Assembly: GCA_947494805.1 (NCBI GenBank)
Contig: CANLWK010000002.1
Span: 868,001-932,000 of the forward strand
Direction of reading: 5' to 3'
DNA: 64,000 nt
Source: an uncultured Croceitalea sp.
GTDB lineage: Bacteria > Bacteroidota > Bacteroidia > Flavobacteriales > Flavobacteriaceae
Below the pieces are notes generated by a model. The model ran no database searches. It saw only the letters and a list, made by a program, of their open reading frames with translations, and was not told the origin of the DNA. Positions 1 through 9,305 of the stretch are shown here, in pieces. Numbering within the stretch: position 1 is the stretch's first letter; the number at the start of each line of letters is the position of its first letter. The translations under genes were made by a program, and so were the position numbers.

Positions 1-1
1 G

Positions 2-667
2 TTTTCAAAAAAAGAAGATATTGAAATCAGTGGTTTTCTAACGGCCACCATCGCTTGGGGCAACCGCAAGAGCATCATCAACAATGCCAATCGTTTGATG
101 GAGTTATTGGACCATGCCCCGCATGACTTTGTCATGACCCATGAAGGGACTGATTTAGAGAGGTTACAACAATTTGTGCACCGTACCTTTAACGGCATAG
201 ACCTTAACCATTTTATAAAGGCTTTACAACATCTTTATCAAAAACACCAAGGGCTCGAGGCTATATTTCAAAAATATCAAGAACCAAAATCGTTGCAACC
301 GGCCATTTCTAAGTTTAAGTCGCTTTTTTTTGAACTGCCACATGAACAACGTTCGCAAAAACATGTATCCGATCCTTTAAGAGGGTCCGCTGCAAAACGC
401 ATCAATATGTTTTTACGTTGGATGGTACGCCCCGCCGATAAAGGTGTCGATTTTGGTATCTGGCAACACCTCTCCCCCGCACAGCTCTCATGTCCACTGG
501 ATGTGCACTCGGGTAATGTGGCACGCAAGTTAAAACTGCTCAAACGAAAACAAAACGATGCCAAGGCGCTTGCTGAACTCGATAAAAACTTGAGAACGTT
601 AGATGCCCTAGATCCCGTTAAATATGATTTTGCCTTATTTGGACTGGGTGTCTTCGAAAAGTTCTAA
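2..667 (+). CDS. TIGR02757 family protein (DUF2400), 5'-truncated
   Basis: The frame is open from the left edge of the window, so the N-terminus is missing; 221 residues remain. The visible part begins FSKKEDIEISGF and continues through an ATIAWGNR segment, both typical of the TIGR02757/DUF2400 family, a conserved Bacteroidetes protein of unproven function that looks helical and DNA-glycosylase-like. A later MFLRWMVRP segment also fits. The internal ATG at 95 is not the start because family-specific sequence lies upstream of it. Its stop codon overlaps the stop of the convergent cytochrome c peroxidase gene by 4 nt. Family assignment is confident; function is unknown. Confidence 0.85.
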   Translation, partial: FSKKEDIEISGFLTATIAWGNRKSIINNANRLMELLDHAPHDFVMTHEGTDLERLQQFVHRTFNGIDLNHFIKALQHLYQKHQGLEAIFQKYQEPKSLQPAISKFKSLFFELPHEQRSQKHVSDPLRGSAAKRINMFLRWMVRPADKGVDFGIWQHLSPAQLSCPLDVHSGNVARKLKLLKRKQNDAKALAELDKNLRTLDALDPVKYDFALFGLGVFEKF

Positions 668-2490
668 TCCGCTTTTGTATAGGCTTCATCAGTCAAAGTA
701 TGCATAAATGCAATAATCGCCTTGATCTCTTTTGGGGTCAGGCCCAAAGAATCTGGTGGTAATGTCTGATAGGGCACATCAAGTCCCATACCCTCTCCCC
801 CACCAACATTATAAAATTGCATCACATCGTCCAAAGATTCATAAACGCCGTTATGCATGTAAGGCCCAGTAAGTGCAACATTACGTACACTTGAAGTTTT
901 AAAGAACGAACGTCTTTCTTCCACTTCATAAGGAGAATATTGCCCCACATCATCATCTAAGATCGGATGGTCAAAAATGGCTGTTTTGGGCACTCCCAGG
1001 TTCTCAAATTCGGTTTCCATGTATTTTGGCGGAACCGTACCGTTAAAAGCAGGCGGAAAGTGACAAGTGGCACAGGCGGCCTTTCCCATAAACAAGTTAA
1101 AGCCGGTAACCTCTTCTTCAGATAATGATGATTCGACCCCCTGCATGTTTTTATCAAACTTAGAATCAAACGGTGCCAGGCTTCGTATATATGTTGCAAT
1201 GGCATTTCTAATGTTTCGATTGGTTACTTGTGCATCGTAAAGGGAATCAAAAGGTACTTTGTACAGCGAATCTTGTTTCACACGTACCTCAATACTGTCC
1301 AAATCTAAATGAAACTCATTTTCATTATTGGCTACAGCAACAATCTGCCCTTCGAGGCCGTCACCCCGGCCATCATAAAAAAAGGTAGTCTGATAAACCG
1401 CGTAGGGCAGCATGGGTGTATTGCGCAACAACCCTTCACCATTGTTCCCCATGGCTGTTTTATGACCGTCGGTAAAAGCTTTCTCTTTGATATGGCATGT
1501 CGCACAGCTCATGATACCCGAACTTGAAAGATTTTCGTCATTAAACAGCACCTTGCCCAACGCAACACGCTCTTCACTCATTGTTGGTGAACCTTGGGGT
1601 GAAAACATTTTCATATTAAAAAAATCAGCAGCGAACAGATTATCCGCTTTCAGATTCAAAGGGCGTGATGTATTCAGTTCAATGCTCCAATCTAAAGCTG
1701 TTTCATTGACCAGAGCCAATTGTCTGTTCGTATGTTCTTTTATAAAGGTGTACCGGTCAAACGTATCAAAATTGCCTTTGGTCAATGTAGCTATGGTGGT
1801 TTCGATTTCGCCCATCCATTGTTCAAAAAGTGCTTTGTCAGTAAAGGCTTCGCGATAGAAAGTCATGACTTCTTTTAGTGATTCGTAATTGGCCACCGCT
1901 TCAAGGAGCGAGTTGGAGAGCATTGGGGAGTCAAATCCGGTAATGCCTTTTGTGGCCACATTTACAATGGCATCTCGCATCATTTTTAAATGGTGTCGGT
2001 CTTGCTGGCGGTAAATAATATGGTTTCTTCTTATATAAGGAATTCGAACCTGTAGGTAATGGTAAACGTTATAGAAATCTCTGTTCACCAGCAGTTCTTC
2101 GCCATAGAGCATTTCTTCAAGTACCTGATAACTCTTTGGTTTCAACCTTTTGATATCGGAATAATCATCTATCTCTACCTTGAGTAGGTTGGGGGCATTC
2201 ATTGATAGGTAGTTTTCATAGTCATAGCCCATGATAAGTGGTTCCGCCCGCTTGTACCACATTCGGCTCTTCAAGAAGGCGTCTTTGTTTGCGGCCAAGG
2301 TATTTGTAGTGTCCACTTTTTTGATGTGAAAGGCCGCACTGTCCAACACCTGAAAATAGTAATTGCGGATATCTTCATTGAACACCGATGGTTCACCGTT
2401 TGTAATGGTTCGGTTAGGTTTTTTCTCTTCTTGGCAGGATATTACCAAGGAAAGGAGCAATACTAAAAAAGGATACTTCACGATTTTCAT
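664..2490 (-). CDS. Di-haem cytochrome c peroxidase-family lipoprotein
   Basis: This 608-residue protein has a lipoprotein signal ending VISC (Cys19), so it should be anchored in the envelope. Residues about 30-270 form a helix-rich region of unknown role. Residues 300-600 are a MauG/CcpA-type di-haem peroxidase module with two CATCH haem-binding motifs, at 329-333 and 473-477, and a GPYMHNG segment near 542 typical of this family. Such proteins reduce H2O2 with electrons from periplasmic cytochromes, or oxidise other substrates, and the family alone does not decide which. It lies downstream of the PhoX-like lipoprotein gene on the same strand, but a strong hairpin separates the two. Family is clear; substrate is not. 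Confidence 0.88.
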   Translation of the reverse strand: MKIVKYPFLVLLLSLVISCQEEKKPNRTITNGEPSVFNEDIRNYYFQVLDSAAFHIKKVDTTNTLAANKDAFLKSRMWYKRAEPLIMGYDYENYLSMNAPNLLKVEIDDYSDIKRLKPKSYQVLEEMLYGEELLVNRDFYNVYHYLQVRIPYIRRNHIIYRQQDRHHLKMMRDAIVNVATKGITGFDSPMLSNSLLEAVANYESLKEVMTFYREAFTDKALFEQWMGEIETTIATLTKGNFDTFDRYTFIKEHTNRQLALVNETALDWSIELNTSRPLNLKADNLFAADFFNMKMFSPQGSPTMSEERVALGKVLFNDENLSSSGIMSCATCHIKEKAFTDGHKTAMGNNGEGLLRNTPMLPYAVYQTTFFYDGRGDGLEGQIVAVANNENEFHLDLDSIEVRVKQDSLYKVPFDSLYDAQVTNRNIRNAIATYIRSLAPFDSKFDKNMQGVESSLSEEEVTGFNLFMGKAACATCHFPPAFNGTVPPKYMETEFENLGVPKTAIFDHPILDDDVGQYSPYEVEERRSFFKTSSVRNVALTGPYMHNGVYESLDDVMQFYNVGGGEGMGLDVPYQTLPPDSLGLTPKEIKAIIAFMHTLTDEAYTKAD

Positions 2491-2511
2491 TATCGAAATG
2501 TGTTATACTAG

Positions 2512-2540
2512 AAAAGGTTCCCATTGAGTGGGAACCTTTT
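2512..2540 (-). terminator. Intrinsic terminator after the PhoX-like gene
   Basis: A perfect 12-bp inverted repeat (2512-2523 with 2529-2540) has a 5-nt loop and a run of T residues at the 3' arm on the minus strand. It lies 20-48 nt past the stop of the PhoX-like gene and just before the start of the peroxidase gene. It should end or reduce transcription between them. Confidence 0.75.
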
Positions 2541-2559
2541 TAGTGTGTTCATCAAAAAG

Positions 2560-4170
2560 CTATCTTGGCAATCCGGTAATCTTGAATAAGAACGAACCTT
2601 CTAATCGGGCCAATCCTTCATCGATTGCAGTCGGATCCACAAATTTGGCACCGTCTGCACGTACCGCAGTTTCAGGAGTGGTTGAAAAGTTCCAGCCATG
2701 AACTTGTGCGCCACCAACAAAAGTCGGCTCACTTGCCCCGATGATATCCGTTACGTCGATCAAACCCGTAATCTCCCAGTAGCGGTCTGTAGTACCGTAG
2801 CCAAGTTCGGTAGCGGCGACTTGGTTACATTCCATTACCTCACTAAGTGTACCAGCGCTGATATCATATTGCCATAGCTTGGCATATCCTTGAATATCGG
2901 TATTGAACTCTGCGTATCCATTCGGATCTTCTTGCACATAAACATAGTTTTCGGTCACTAAAATATTATCAGGTGAGTGCATGCCGTCACCAATTCCACC
3001 TTCTCTATCGCCATCAATGACCACTGTGATCTTAGCATCACCCGTAGGATCATCTGGGTTTAATTCTAACTTATAGACCCGTCCAAAAGTGGTACCTCTA
3101 TTGGCCAAATCAGGATTGTCAGATCTTCTGCGGCCTGTAGCGTTAAAGTATACGTTGCGATTGTTCTCGGCAGAACCTCTTTGCCAATCGATATCTTCGA
3201 TTCTCTGGAATCCGATGGCGACGGAATCAATAGCCTCTTGGTTCAATTCAGCTAGCGTCCTTTCTTCAACCTTGACCCACTCAACATCATAAGTATTGTC
3301 TTCAACCATACCCATTTCAAACTTAAGACCACCACCGCCAATGGCAGTTTCAGTGGTATCTTTTCCACGTAGTACATACAAATCACCACCGTTTAGATCG
3401 CCCAAACCACCAACATACATGGCAAAGTGTGCTTCAGGATAGGTGTTATTACTATCATCATCACCCATGAACACTACGGTTTGACCAGGATAAGCATCTT
3501 TGCCGATGACTACCGCATTTTCAGTGGACCATTCGCCCAATGCCGGTAAACGTTGTGCTTCTACCCTATCATCAGGGCTACGAAACGGATTCACACGGTA
3601 AACCCCTTTAGCATTGCCGCCCCACTCACCACCAGAAAGGTATAGTGGTCCAAAACCATGCTCTTCAACAGTGATGGAAGAACCTGAACATTGTGCCGTA
3701 AAAGCTGTTGCAGTGGCATTGACAATGTAATCACCTTCCAACGGCTCTAAATTCGAGTTCATTTTGATGCGGGCAATAGAGTAATCAGACTCTAAATTGT
3801 TGATAAAAGAATAGGTGCCATCGTTGTTCGAAAAAAGCGCAGCACCATCCATAAAAGACCCATAAACAAAGGTCGAATCAGACCGTAAGATGTCAGCCGA
3901 TGACATAATCATTTTCAGGTTCGCACTAGTGGCAAACCCACCTTTAAGTTCAAATACCTCGTCAGGCACCACTGATGACTCTAAAGGTATAAGCGCAGTT
4001 TGTGTTACATCTTCACCGTCCTCGCCATCGGCACCATCGGCCCCATCGGCTCCATCAACGCCGTCAACACCATCTCTTCCGTCCATGCCGTCTTCGCCTT
4101 CACAACTGGTAAAGGCAACTACGATGAGCGCAAGAAACAATAAAGTAAATACTGATTTTTTCATTCGCAT
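2560..4170 (-). CDS. PhoX/DUF839-like lipoprotein with collagen-like linker
   Basis: A 536-residue protein. The frame extends to a TTG at 4206, but the ATG at 4170 opens directly into a lipoprotein signal ending FTSC (Cys about 23), and a promoter-like element at 4204-4211 would exclude the TTG. After the Cys come ten G-X-Y triplets (GED, GMD, GRD, GVD, GAD and so on), a short collagen-like, Asp-rich linker. The rest resembles the PhoX/DUF839 beta-propeller: an NVYFNATGRR segment, an FGRVYKLELNPDD segment and HSPDNILV. PhoX enzymes are calcium-dependent phosphatases, but many DUF839 proteins are uncharacterised, so phosphatase activity is inference. Confidence 0.72.
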   Translation of the reverse strand: MRMKKSVFTLLFLALIVVAFTSCEGEDGMDGRDGVDGVDGADGADGADGEDGEDVTQTALIPLESSVVPDEVFELKGGFATSANLKMIMSSADILRSDSTFVYGSFMDGAALFSNNDGTYSFINNLESDYSIARIKMNSNLEPLEGDYIVNATATAFTAQCSGSSITVEEHGFGPLYLSGGEWGGNAKGVYRVNPFRSPDDRVEAQRLPALGEWSTENAVVIGKDAYPGQTVVFMGDDDSNNTYPEAHFAMYVGGLGDLNGGDLYVLRGKDTTETAIGGGGLKFEMGMVEDNTYDVEWVKVEERTLAELNQEAIDSVAIGFQRIEDIDWQRGSAENNRNVYFNATGRRRSDNPDLANRGTTFGRVYKLELNPDDPTGDAKITVVIDGDREGGIGDGMHSPDNILVTENYVYVQEDPNGYAEFNTDIQGYAKLWQYDISAGTLSEVMECNQVAATELGYGTTDRYWEITGLIDVTDIIGASEPTFVGGAQVHGWNFSTTPETAVRADGAKFVDPTAIDEGLARLEGSFLFKITGLPR

Positions 4171-4203
4171 GATTTTCAAATTTTTAAGGTTATCGTTATC
4201 CGT

Positions 4204-4211
4204 CAAAAGTA
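4204..4211 (-). promoter_or_regulatory. -7 element (TACTTTTG) for the PhoX-like gene
   Basis: On the minus strand this reads TACTTTTG, an exact match to the Bacteroidetes -7 consensus TAnnTTTG, 33 nt upstream of the ATG at 4170. No TTG lies at 17-23 nt spacing, so support is partial. The 4171-4552 gap otherwise holds only the hairpin at 4398-4426. Confidence 0.4.
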
Positions 4212-4397
4212 GCAGCGCGACTTTAGGGTTTTGTTAACCTCATATTTCGATTAAATCATGTTGGTCTTAAAAAAATGTTAGTATGTAAACTTAGCGTGAT
4301 ATTGGTGTAAGCTAAAGCTAAGATTAAAGTTAAGGCCTTTGTTTATAAAGGTTTGAAGCCGGTTCTTAAAATTTGAGATAGTTCCTCATCAAACAAA

Positions 4398-4426
4398 AAG
4401 CCAATCACTACAAAAGAAATTGGCTT
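4398..4426 (-). terminator. Possible terminator downstream of Gfo/Idh gene
   Basis: An 8-bp inverted repeat (aagccaat / attggctt) with a 13-nt loop is followed on the minus strand by TTTTTG. It lies about 130 nt past the stop of the oxidoreductase gene. The long loop and the distance make it weak. Confidence 0.35.
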
Positions 4427-4552
4427 GGTAATAGTTATAAGTAACATATTGAAAGTACGGGCGAAACGCTCCGACTAGCGGGTCCTTATTTCTCAATTGC
4501 CGCGAATGGACATGTTGACGTTAAGTATTATAAAGAATAAATTTATCTTTTG

Positions 4553-5689
4553 CTATTCATTCCCAGCAAACCCATAGCCGGACTCAAAATTCAACAGTTG
4601 TTTTTTACCATTTTCGGTAATCGATCTATAAATGGCCTCAACAATCATCATATCACGTTTGCCCATTTCTCCTGGCGCCAAATTGGGTGTACCATACAGA
4701 ATGTGTGACGCAAAATCGTCCATTTGCAATTTTTGTTGGCTCTCTTGTTCAAAGTTCAAGACCCCCTGCGAAGTGCGACCGGCCAGGGGAATATAGGTAC
4801 TCGCCGGATCCAGCTCAAACCATCCCCTTTCACAAGAGGCAAAAAGTCGATTGGCCCCAATATTATGAGAGGTCATAATGTTGCCAACGACACCGCTGGC
4901 AAATTCAAACTGGGCGGTAATCGTTTCATCAGTGTCTTTAAAATACTCTGGGCGTGTACTGAATTCTTGGGCCGATACCGAGACTGGGTTTTCGCCCGTG
5001 CCGTAGATAACACTTTGAATGGCATATACCCCCATATTGACCAATGCGCCCCCGCCCGATAGTTTTTTGTTCAAGCGCCATTGACCGGGATTACTGCCCG
5101 AGTAATATCCTGCGTCAGCAGCAATATAACGTATGTCCCCAAAGGTCTTTTCTTTTACAAATCGTTTGATTTCTTGGGTATAAGGTTCTGAATGCAGCCG
5201 GTATCCCATTCCCAATTTCACATTGGCTTTTTTACAGGCATCAATAATCGCATCGCACTCTTCAACATTCATGGCCATAGGCTTTTCACAGACCACGTGT
5301 TTTCCCGCTTGGGCGGCTCGTATACAAAAGTCGGCATGCATGCTGTTCGGCAACACTACATAAACAATATCAATTGCCGGGTCGTTTTTAATACTGTCAA
5401 AATTATCGTAGTTATAGATATGCTCTTCAGTGATGTTGTACTTTGACGACCATACTTTTTCCTTCTCTGGGGTACCCGTGACAATACCCGCCAGATAGCA
5501 GTGTTCGGTATCCAACAGTGCAGGTGCAAGTTGATAGGTACTGTAACTACCAAGACCTACGAGGGCCATACCTAATTTTTTCTTTTTTTGTTGCCCGTCC
5601 ATAGCGCAAGCAAAAGGTAAATTTGAGGCCAAGGCCAGCCCACCTGCCCCTTTGGTGATCTTTGAATTGAATGTCCGTCGCGATATCAT
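4553..5689 (-). CDS. Gfo/Idh/MocA family oxidoreductase, Tat-type signal
   Basis: This 378-residue protein starts with a Tat-like signal (SRRTF near residues 3-7, then a hydrophobic stretch ending PFACA, which may also be a lipobox), so it is probably exported already folded with its cofactor. The N-terminal Rossmann domain shows VGLGSYS (about 44-50), and the family's CEKP motif lies near 133-136. The C-terminal half is the usual substrate-binding alpha/beta domain. These enzymes oxidise or reduce sugars and related polyols using tightly bound NAD(P). It is transcribed divergently from the S10 peptidase gene. Substrate cannot be read from the sequence. Confidence 0.85.
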   Translation of the reverse strand: MISRRTFNSKITKGAGGLALASNLPFACAMDGQQKKKKLGMALVGLGSYSTYQLAPALLDTEHCYLAGIVTGTPEKEKVWSSKYNITEEHIYNYDNFDSIKNDPAIDIVYVVLPNSMHADFCIRAAQAGKHVVCEKPMAMNVEECDAIIDACKKANVKLGMGYRLHSEPYTQEIKRFVKEKTFGDIRYIAADAGYYSGSNPGQWRLNKKLSGGGALVNMGVYAIQSVIYGTGENPVSVSAQEFSTRPEYFKDTDETITAQFEFASGVVGNIMTSHNIGANRLFASCERGWFELDPASTYIPLAGRTSQGVLNFEQESQQKLQMDDFASHILYGTPNLAPGEMGKRDMMIVEAIYRSITENGKKQLLNFESGYGFAGNE

Positions 5690-5806
5690 GATGTGTTCTG
5701 TTAAAGGTTGCTCTTAAAGATAACGAATACTCACAATGATCTTCTTGAAATTATAAGTTCTTAAACAAAATTATTACATTTAATACTTGGACCAATTCAA
5801 CCGAAA

Positions 5807-7294
5807 ATGAAAAAAAACACACTCTTTTTAACACTGGTTTTCAGTGTTTCACTTCTTATGGGACAATCAAGGAAATTACCTATTGATACTACGGTAACGA
5901 CCCAACACAGTGTCACCATCAATGGAAGCCCCTTAAATTATACCGCAACAACGGGCACACAGCCGGTTTGGGATGAAACGGGTGAACCCATTGCGGCTTT
6001 ACACTATACCTATTATACCAAGAACAATGTAAAGAACCGGGCTGAAAGGCCTTTACTGATTTCTTTTAATGGCGGACCAGGCTCGGGATCTGTCTGGATG
6101 CACTTGGCGTACACAGGACCGCGGGTGTTAAACATTGATGATGAAGGGTATCCTGTTCAACCGTATGGGGTGCGTCAAAATCCGTACTCGGTCTTGGACG
6201 TTACCGATATTGTTTATGTGAATCCTGCGAATACCGGATACTCAAGGACCATCCCTGAAATGGGCAAAGAAGTGGACCGCGAAAAGTTTTTTGGCATCAA
6301 TGCCGATATCAAATACTTGGCCGAATGGCTCAATACCTTTGTCACACGTAACAACAGATGGCGCTCACCAAAATATATTGTTGGCGAAAGTTATGGCGGT
6401 ACACGGGTCATGGGGCTTTCGTTGGCCCTGCAAAACCAACAATGGATGTACCTCAACGGGGTCATCATGGTATCCCCTGCCGATTATAAGGTGATTCGCG
6501 TGGGCGGACCAGTTTCAAGTGCTTTGAACCTGCCCTATTATACTGCAGCTGCCTGGCACCATAAAGCTTTGCCAAGCGATTTGCAAGGTAAGGATCTCTT
6601 AGAGGTGTTACCCGAATCAGAGGACTACACCATCAATACACTGATACCTGCCATTGCCAAAGGCGGATTTATCTCAGCTGCCGAACGTGAGGCGGTAGCC
6701 AAAAAAATGGCGTATTACACGGGGCTTAAAGAAAAGGACATCATGGACCATAACCTTGATGTACCGACGCGGTTTTTTTGGAAAAACCTTTTGAAGGATA
6801 AGGGCGGCTATAATGTCGGCCGATTGGACAGTAGGTATTTGGGCATAGACCGACAACTTTTTGGTGATAGTCCAGATTACTCGGCAGAATTGACCTCATG
6901 GTTGCATAGTTTCACGCCGGCCATCAACTACTACTTGCAAGAAGAGCTCAAGTTCAAAACCGATATCAAATACAATATGTTTGGGCCGGTTCATCCATGG
7001 AACAATGAAAAAGATAATACCCGAGATGATTTACGCCAAGCGATGGCACAGAACCCTTACCTGAATGTTTTGGTGCAGTCGGGGTATTATGATGGGGCTA
7101 CAACCTATTTTAACGCCAAATACACCATGTGGCAAGTGGACCCCAGTGGTCGTATGAAAGATCGTTTTGAATTTAAGGGCTATCGTTCAGGTCATATGAT
7201 GTACTTGCGTCGTGAAGACCTGAAAAAAGCGAACGATGACATTCGTTCATTTATCAAGCGTACCATGGCCAATGGCAAAAGTGCCAAATACTAA
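5807..7294 (+). CDS. Secreted S10 (serine carboxypeptidase-like) peptidase
   Basis: A 495-residue protein with a signal peptide ending LLMGQ (about 1-19). Two S10 signatures are present: the substrate-binding loop FNGGPGSGS near 89-97 and the nucleophile motif GESYGG with Ser195. The matching acid and base are probably Asp429 (SGYYDG) and His463 (RSGHMMY). Peptidases of this family trim C-terminal residues from peptides and would act in the periplasm or outside the cell. It leads a compact group: the next gene starts 12 nt later and the third overlaps the second by 1 nt, so the three are likely co-transcribed. Confidence 0.88.
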   Translation: MKKNTLFLTLVFSVSLLMGQSRKLPIDTTVTTQHSVTINGSPLNYTATTGTQPVWDETGEPIAALHYTYYTKNNVKNRAERPLLISFNGGPGSGSVWMHLAYTGPRVLNIDDEGYPVQPYGVRQNPYSVLDVTDIVYVNPANTGYSRTIPEMGKEVDREKFFGINADIKYLAEWLNTFVTRNNRWRSPKYIVGESYGGTRVMGLSLALQNQQWMYLNGVIMVSPADYKVIRVGGPVSSALNLPYYTAAAWHHKALPSDLQGKDLLEVLPESEDYTINTLIPAIAKGGFISAAEREAVAKKMAYYTGLKEKDIMDHNLDVPTRFFWKNLLKDKGGYNVGRLDSRYLGIDRQLFGDSPDYSAELTSWLHSFTPAINYYLQEELKFKTDIKYNMFGPVHPWNNEKDNTRDDLRQAMAQNPYLNVLVQSGYYDGATTYFNAKYTMWQVDPSGRMKDRFEFKGYRSGHMMYLRREDLKKANDDIRSFIKRTMANGKSAKY

Positions 7295-7305
7295 AAGAGT
7301 TTGAT

Positions 7306-7881
7306 ATGAAAAAAACAGCACTACTGCTATGTATATTGAGCCTGTCGCTTCATATCTGGGCACAGGATATTCCGCAGACAGAATGGCAAATTCAAACCGC
7401 CCTAATGGCGGTTCCTGATGATTACAAAGACGGTGCAAAAGTCTACGGTTATGATACCAATGGAAATTTTGTAACCCTAAGGGAAGGCTCAAACGATTAT
7501 ATTGCCCTTGCCGCAGACCCAAAAAAGGACAAATTCTCAACTGCTGCATACCATAAAGAGCTGGAGCCCTTTATGGCACGTGGTCGTGCATTAAAGGCGC
7601 AAGGGAAGGCATTTCAAGAAATCTTTGATATAAGGGAAGCTGAAGTCAAGGCCGGTAAACTTCAAATGCCCGATAAAGCAACACTTTGTGTGTTTACGGG
7701 CGAGGTAAACGCTGAAACCAAAGAAATTGAGAACCCCTATGTACGCTATGTGTTTTATATTCCGTTTGCAACCGGTGAAAGCACAGGCTTACCAACGACT
7801 CCGACACCACCAGGTCATGCTTGGTTAATGGACCCAGGAACCCATCGCGCACATATTATGATTACCCCACCCAAGAACTGA
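7306..7881 (+). CDS. Small exported protein of unknown function
   Basis: I do not recognise this 191-residue protein. It has a clear signal peptide (MKKTALLLCILSLSLHIWAQ, cleaved near 20) and a soluble mature part without Cys pairs or repeats. An early WQIQTALMAVPDDYKDGA segment suggests a small alpha/beta fold. It follows the S10 peptidase gene by 12 nt, and its TGA overlaps the ATG of the CAT-like gene by 1 nt, so it belongs to the same operon and is probably translationally coupled to the next gene. A role alongside the peptidase is only a guess from position. Confidence 0.7.
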   Translation: MKKTALLLCILSLSLHIWAQDIPQTEWQIQTALMAVPDDYKDGAKVYGYDTNGNFVTLREGSNDYIALAADPKKDKFSTAAYHKELEPFMARGRALKAQGKAFQEIFDIREAEVKAGKLQMPDKATLCVFTGEVNAETKEIENPYVRYVFYIPFATGESTGLPTTPTPPGHAWLMDPGTHRAHIMITPPKN

Positions 7882-8525
7882 TGAAAAAGGTTGTTTTCGA
7901 AAACGAGCACCGAAAAAAACATTTTGATTTTTTCAGTGGAATGAACCATCCCCATTTCAATTTAACTGCCAATCTTGATGTAACTGCATTTCTAATATTT
8001 GCAAAGCGCAGAGCGTTGCCCATAAACTTCTCATTGGTATATGTGCTTTCAAGGGCCGCCAATGAAATCAAAGAGTTTCGTTGGCGAATCAGGGATAAAG
8101 AGATCGTTGAACACGAAACCGTGCAACCCTCGTTTACCGTGCCCACTGATGAAGCGGACGTTTTTAGTTTTTGTACAGTACCCTATGACCGTAAGGCTAT
8201 GACCTTTATCACAGAAGCGAAAAAAGTACAAGAGGCCATGCGCTCAAACCCATCCATTGAAGATGACCCCGGTCGAGATGATTATCTGTTTATGTCTGCC
8301 ATACCTTGGGTGAGCTTTACCAGTGTTCAACATGCCATGCATTATCATCCGCATGATTCCGTTCCACGCATCAGTTGGGGCAAATTTTTTGAACAAAGTG
8401 GAAAGCAATTGATGCCAGTTGCCATGCAGGCCCATCATGCTCTGGTAGATGGCCGACATATGGGCCGTTACTTTGAATTGTTGCAAAAGTTTTTGGCCGA
8501 ACCTTCAGCGTATTTTATGGCATAG
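7881..8525 (+). CDS. Chloramphenicol acetyltransferase-like acyltransferase
   Basis: The frame extends upstream to 7821, but the ATG at 7881 overlapping the previous stop gives a 214-residue protein, the usual CAT monomer length. The C-terminal active-site motif HHALVDG is intact (His185 as general base, Asp190 structural). Mid-protein features also fit: an FRWRI segment, FTVP, and IPWVSFT near the substrate pocket. Type A CATs are trimers that move acetyl from acetyl-CoA to chloramphenicol. Chromosomal homologues in Bacteroidetes need not confer resistance. No mobile element flanks the gene and it is coupled to an exported-protein gene, so a native acyltransferase role is possible. Confidence 0.85.
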   Translation: MKKVVFENEHRKKHFDFFSGMNHPHFNLTANLDVTAFLIFAKRRALPINFSLVYVLSRAANEIKEFRWRIRDKEIVEHETVQPSFTVPTDEADVFSFCTVPYDRKAMTFITEAKKVQEAMRSNPSIEDDPGRDDYLFMSAIPWVSFTSVQHAMHYHPHDSVPRISWGKFFEQSGKQLMPVAMQAHHALVDGRHMGRYFELLQKFLAEPSAYFMA

Positions 8526-8616
8526 GCAGTACATTGCAAGTTTGGCCCCAATCGTAAAATGCCACATTTCCCTTATCTGTATTTTATTGTCTAATTTTAG
8601 CTAAAGTCTATGTTTT

Positions 8617-9300
8617 ATGTTGAAAACTAAATTGATTGTATTGGCAGCACTATCTTCATTGCTTTTTTCAAAAAAATTGTCCGCCCAAGATTGGGGTAAC
8701 TTAGGCAAGTTCAAATCGGCAAATGAAAAACTACAGTCCCCTGATTCTTCAGAGCAACGGGTGGTCTTTATGGGCAATTCCATTACCGAAGGTTGGACGA
8801 AAAGTTTTTTCAAGGGAAAACCCTACGTTAATCGAGGCATAGGTGGACAAACAACACCTCAGATGCTACTGCGTTTTCGTCAAGACGTTATCGCTTTAGA
8901 ACCTACTATAGTAGTAATTCTGGCGGGTACTAATGATATTGCGGGCAATACCGGGCCCATGACCGTAGCCGAAATACGTGATAATATTTTGTCCATGGTA
9001 GAATTGGCCAAAGCCAATGACATCATCCCCATTGTTTCTTCTGTGCTTCCTGCATACGATTATCCATGGCGGCCAGGTCTTGAACCCAATAAAAAAATTC
9101 CAGAACTAAATGCACTTTTAAAAGGAATGGCCCTAGAACAAAACGTGCCTTATTTGGATTATTTCTCGGCTATGGCAGATGAAAGAAACGGATTGCCCAA
9201 AGAATATACCACAGACGAAGTACACGTTACCGAAAAAGGTTACGGTATTATGGGAGATATGGTTGAAAAAGCCATTTACGAGGCATTAAAAAACAAGTAG
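8617..9300 (+). CDS. GDSL/SGNH-family hydrolase, exported
   Basis: This 227-residue protein has a signal peptide ending KLSAQ (about 1-24). SGNH blocks are all visible: block I GNSITEGW with Ser55, block II Gly in RGIGGQT, block III GTNDIAGN with the oxyanion Asn, and block V DEVH with Asp200 and His203. Enzymes of this family deacylate or deacetylate lipids or carbohydrates, often plant or algal polysaccharides in marine Bacteroidetes. The glycosyltransferase gene starts 5 nt after its stop, so the two are probably one transcript. Confidence 0.88.
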   Translation: MLKTKLIVLAALSSLLFSKKLSAQDWGNLGKFKSANEKLQSPDSSEQRVVFMGNSITEGWTKSFFKGKPYVNRGIGGQTTPQMLLRFRQDVIALEPTIVVILAGTNDIAGNTGPMTVAEIRDNILSMVELAKANDIIPIVSSVLPAYDYPWRPGLEPNKKIPELNALLKGMALEQNVPYLDYFSAMADERNGLPKEYTTDEVHVTEKGYGIMGDMVEKAIYEALKNK

Positions 9301-9305
9301 TTGCT

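Noticed and set aside
2035-2060. attcgaacctg motif resembling a tRNA T-arm
   Set aside because: It lies inside the peroxidase coding sequence, and no acceptor or anticodon stem can be formed around it.
3890-4237. Plus-strand frame with Ser-Pro-Ser/Ala-Pro repeats
   Set aside because: It is the antisense reading of the collagen-like G-X-Y repeat of the lipoprotein gene; it has no signal or family features.
7881-8525. CAT-like gene as part of a mobile resistance island
   Set aside because: No transposase, integrase, direct repeats or tRNA target flank it, and it is translationally coupled to a chromosomal gene.
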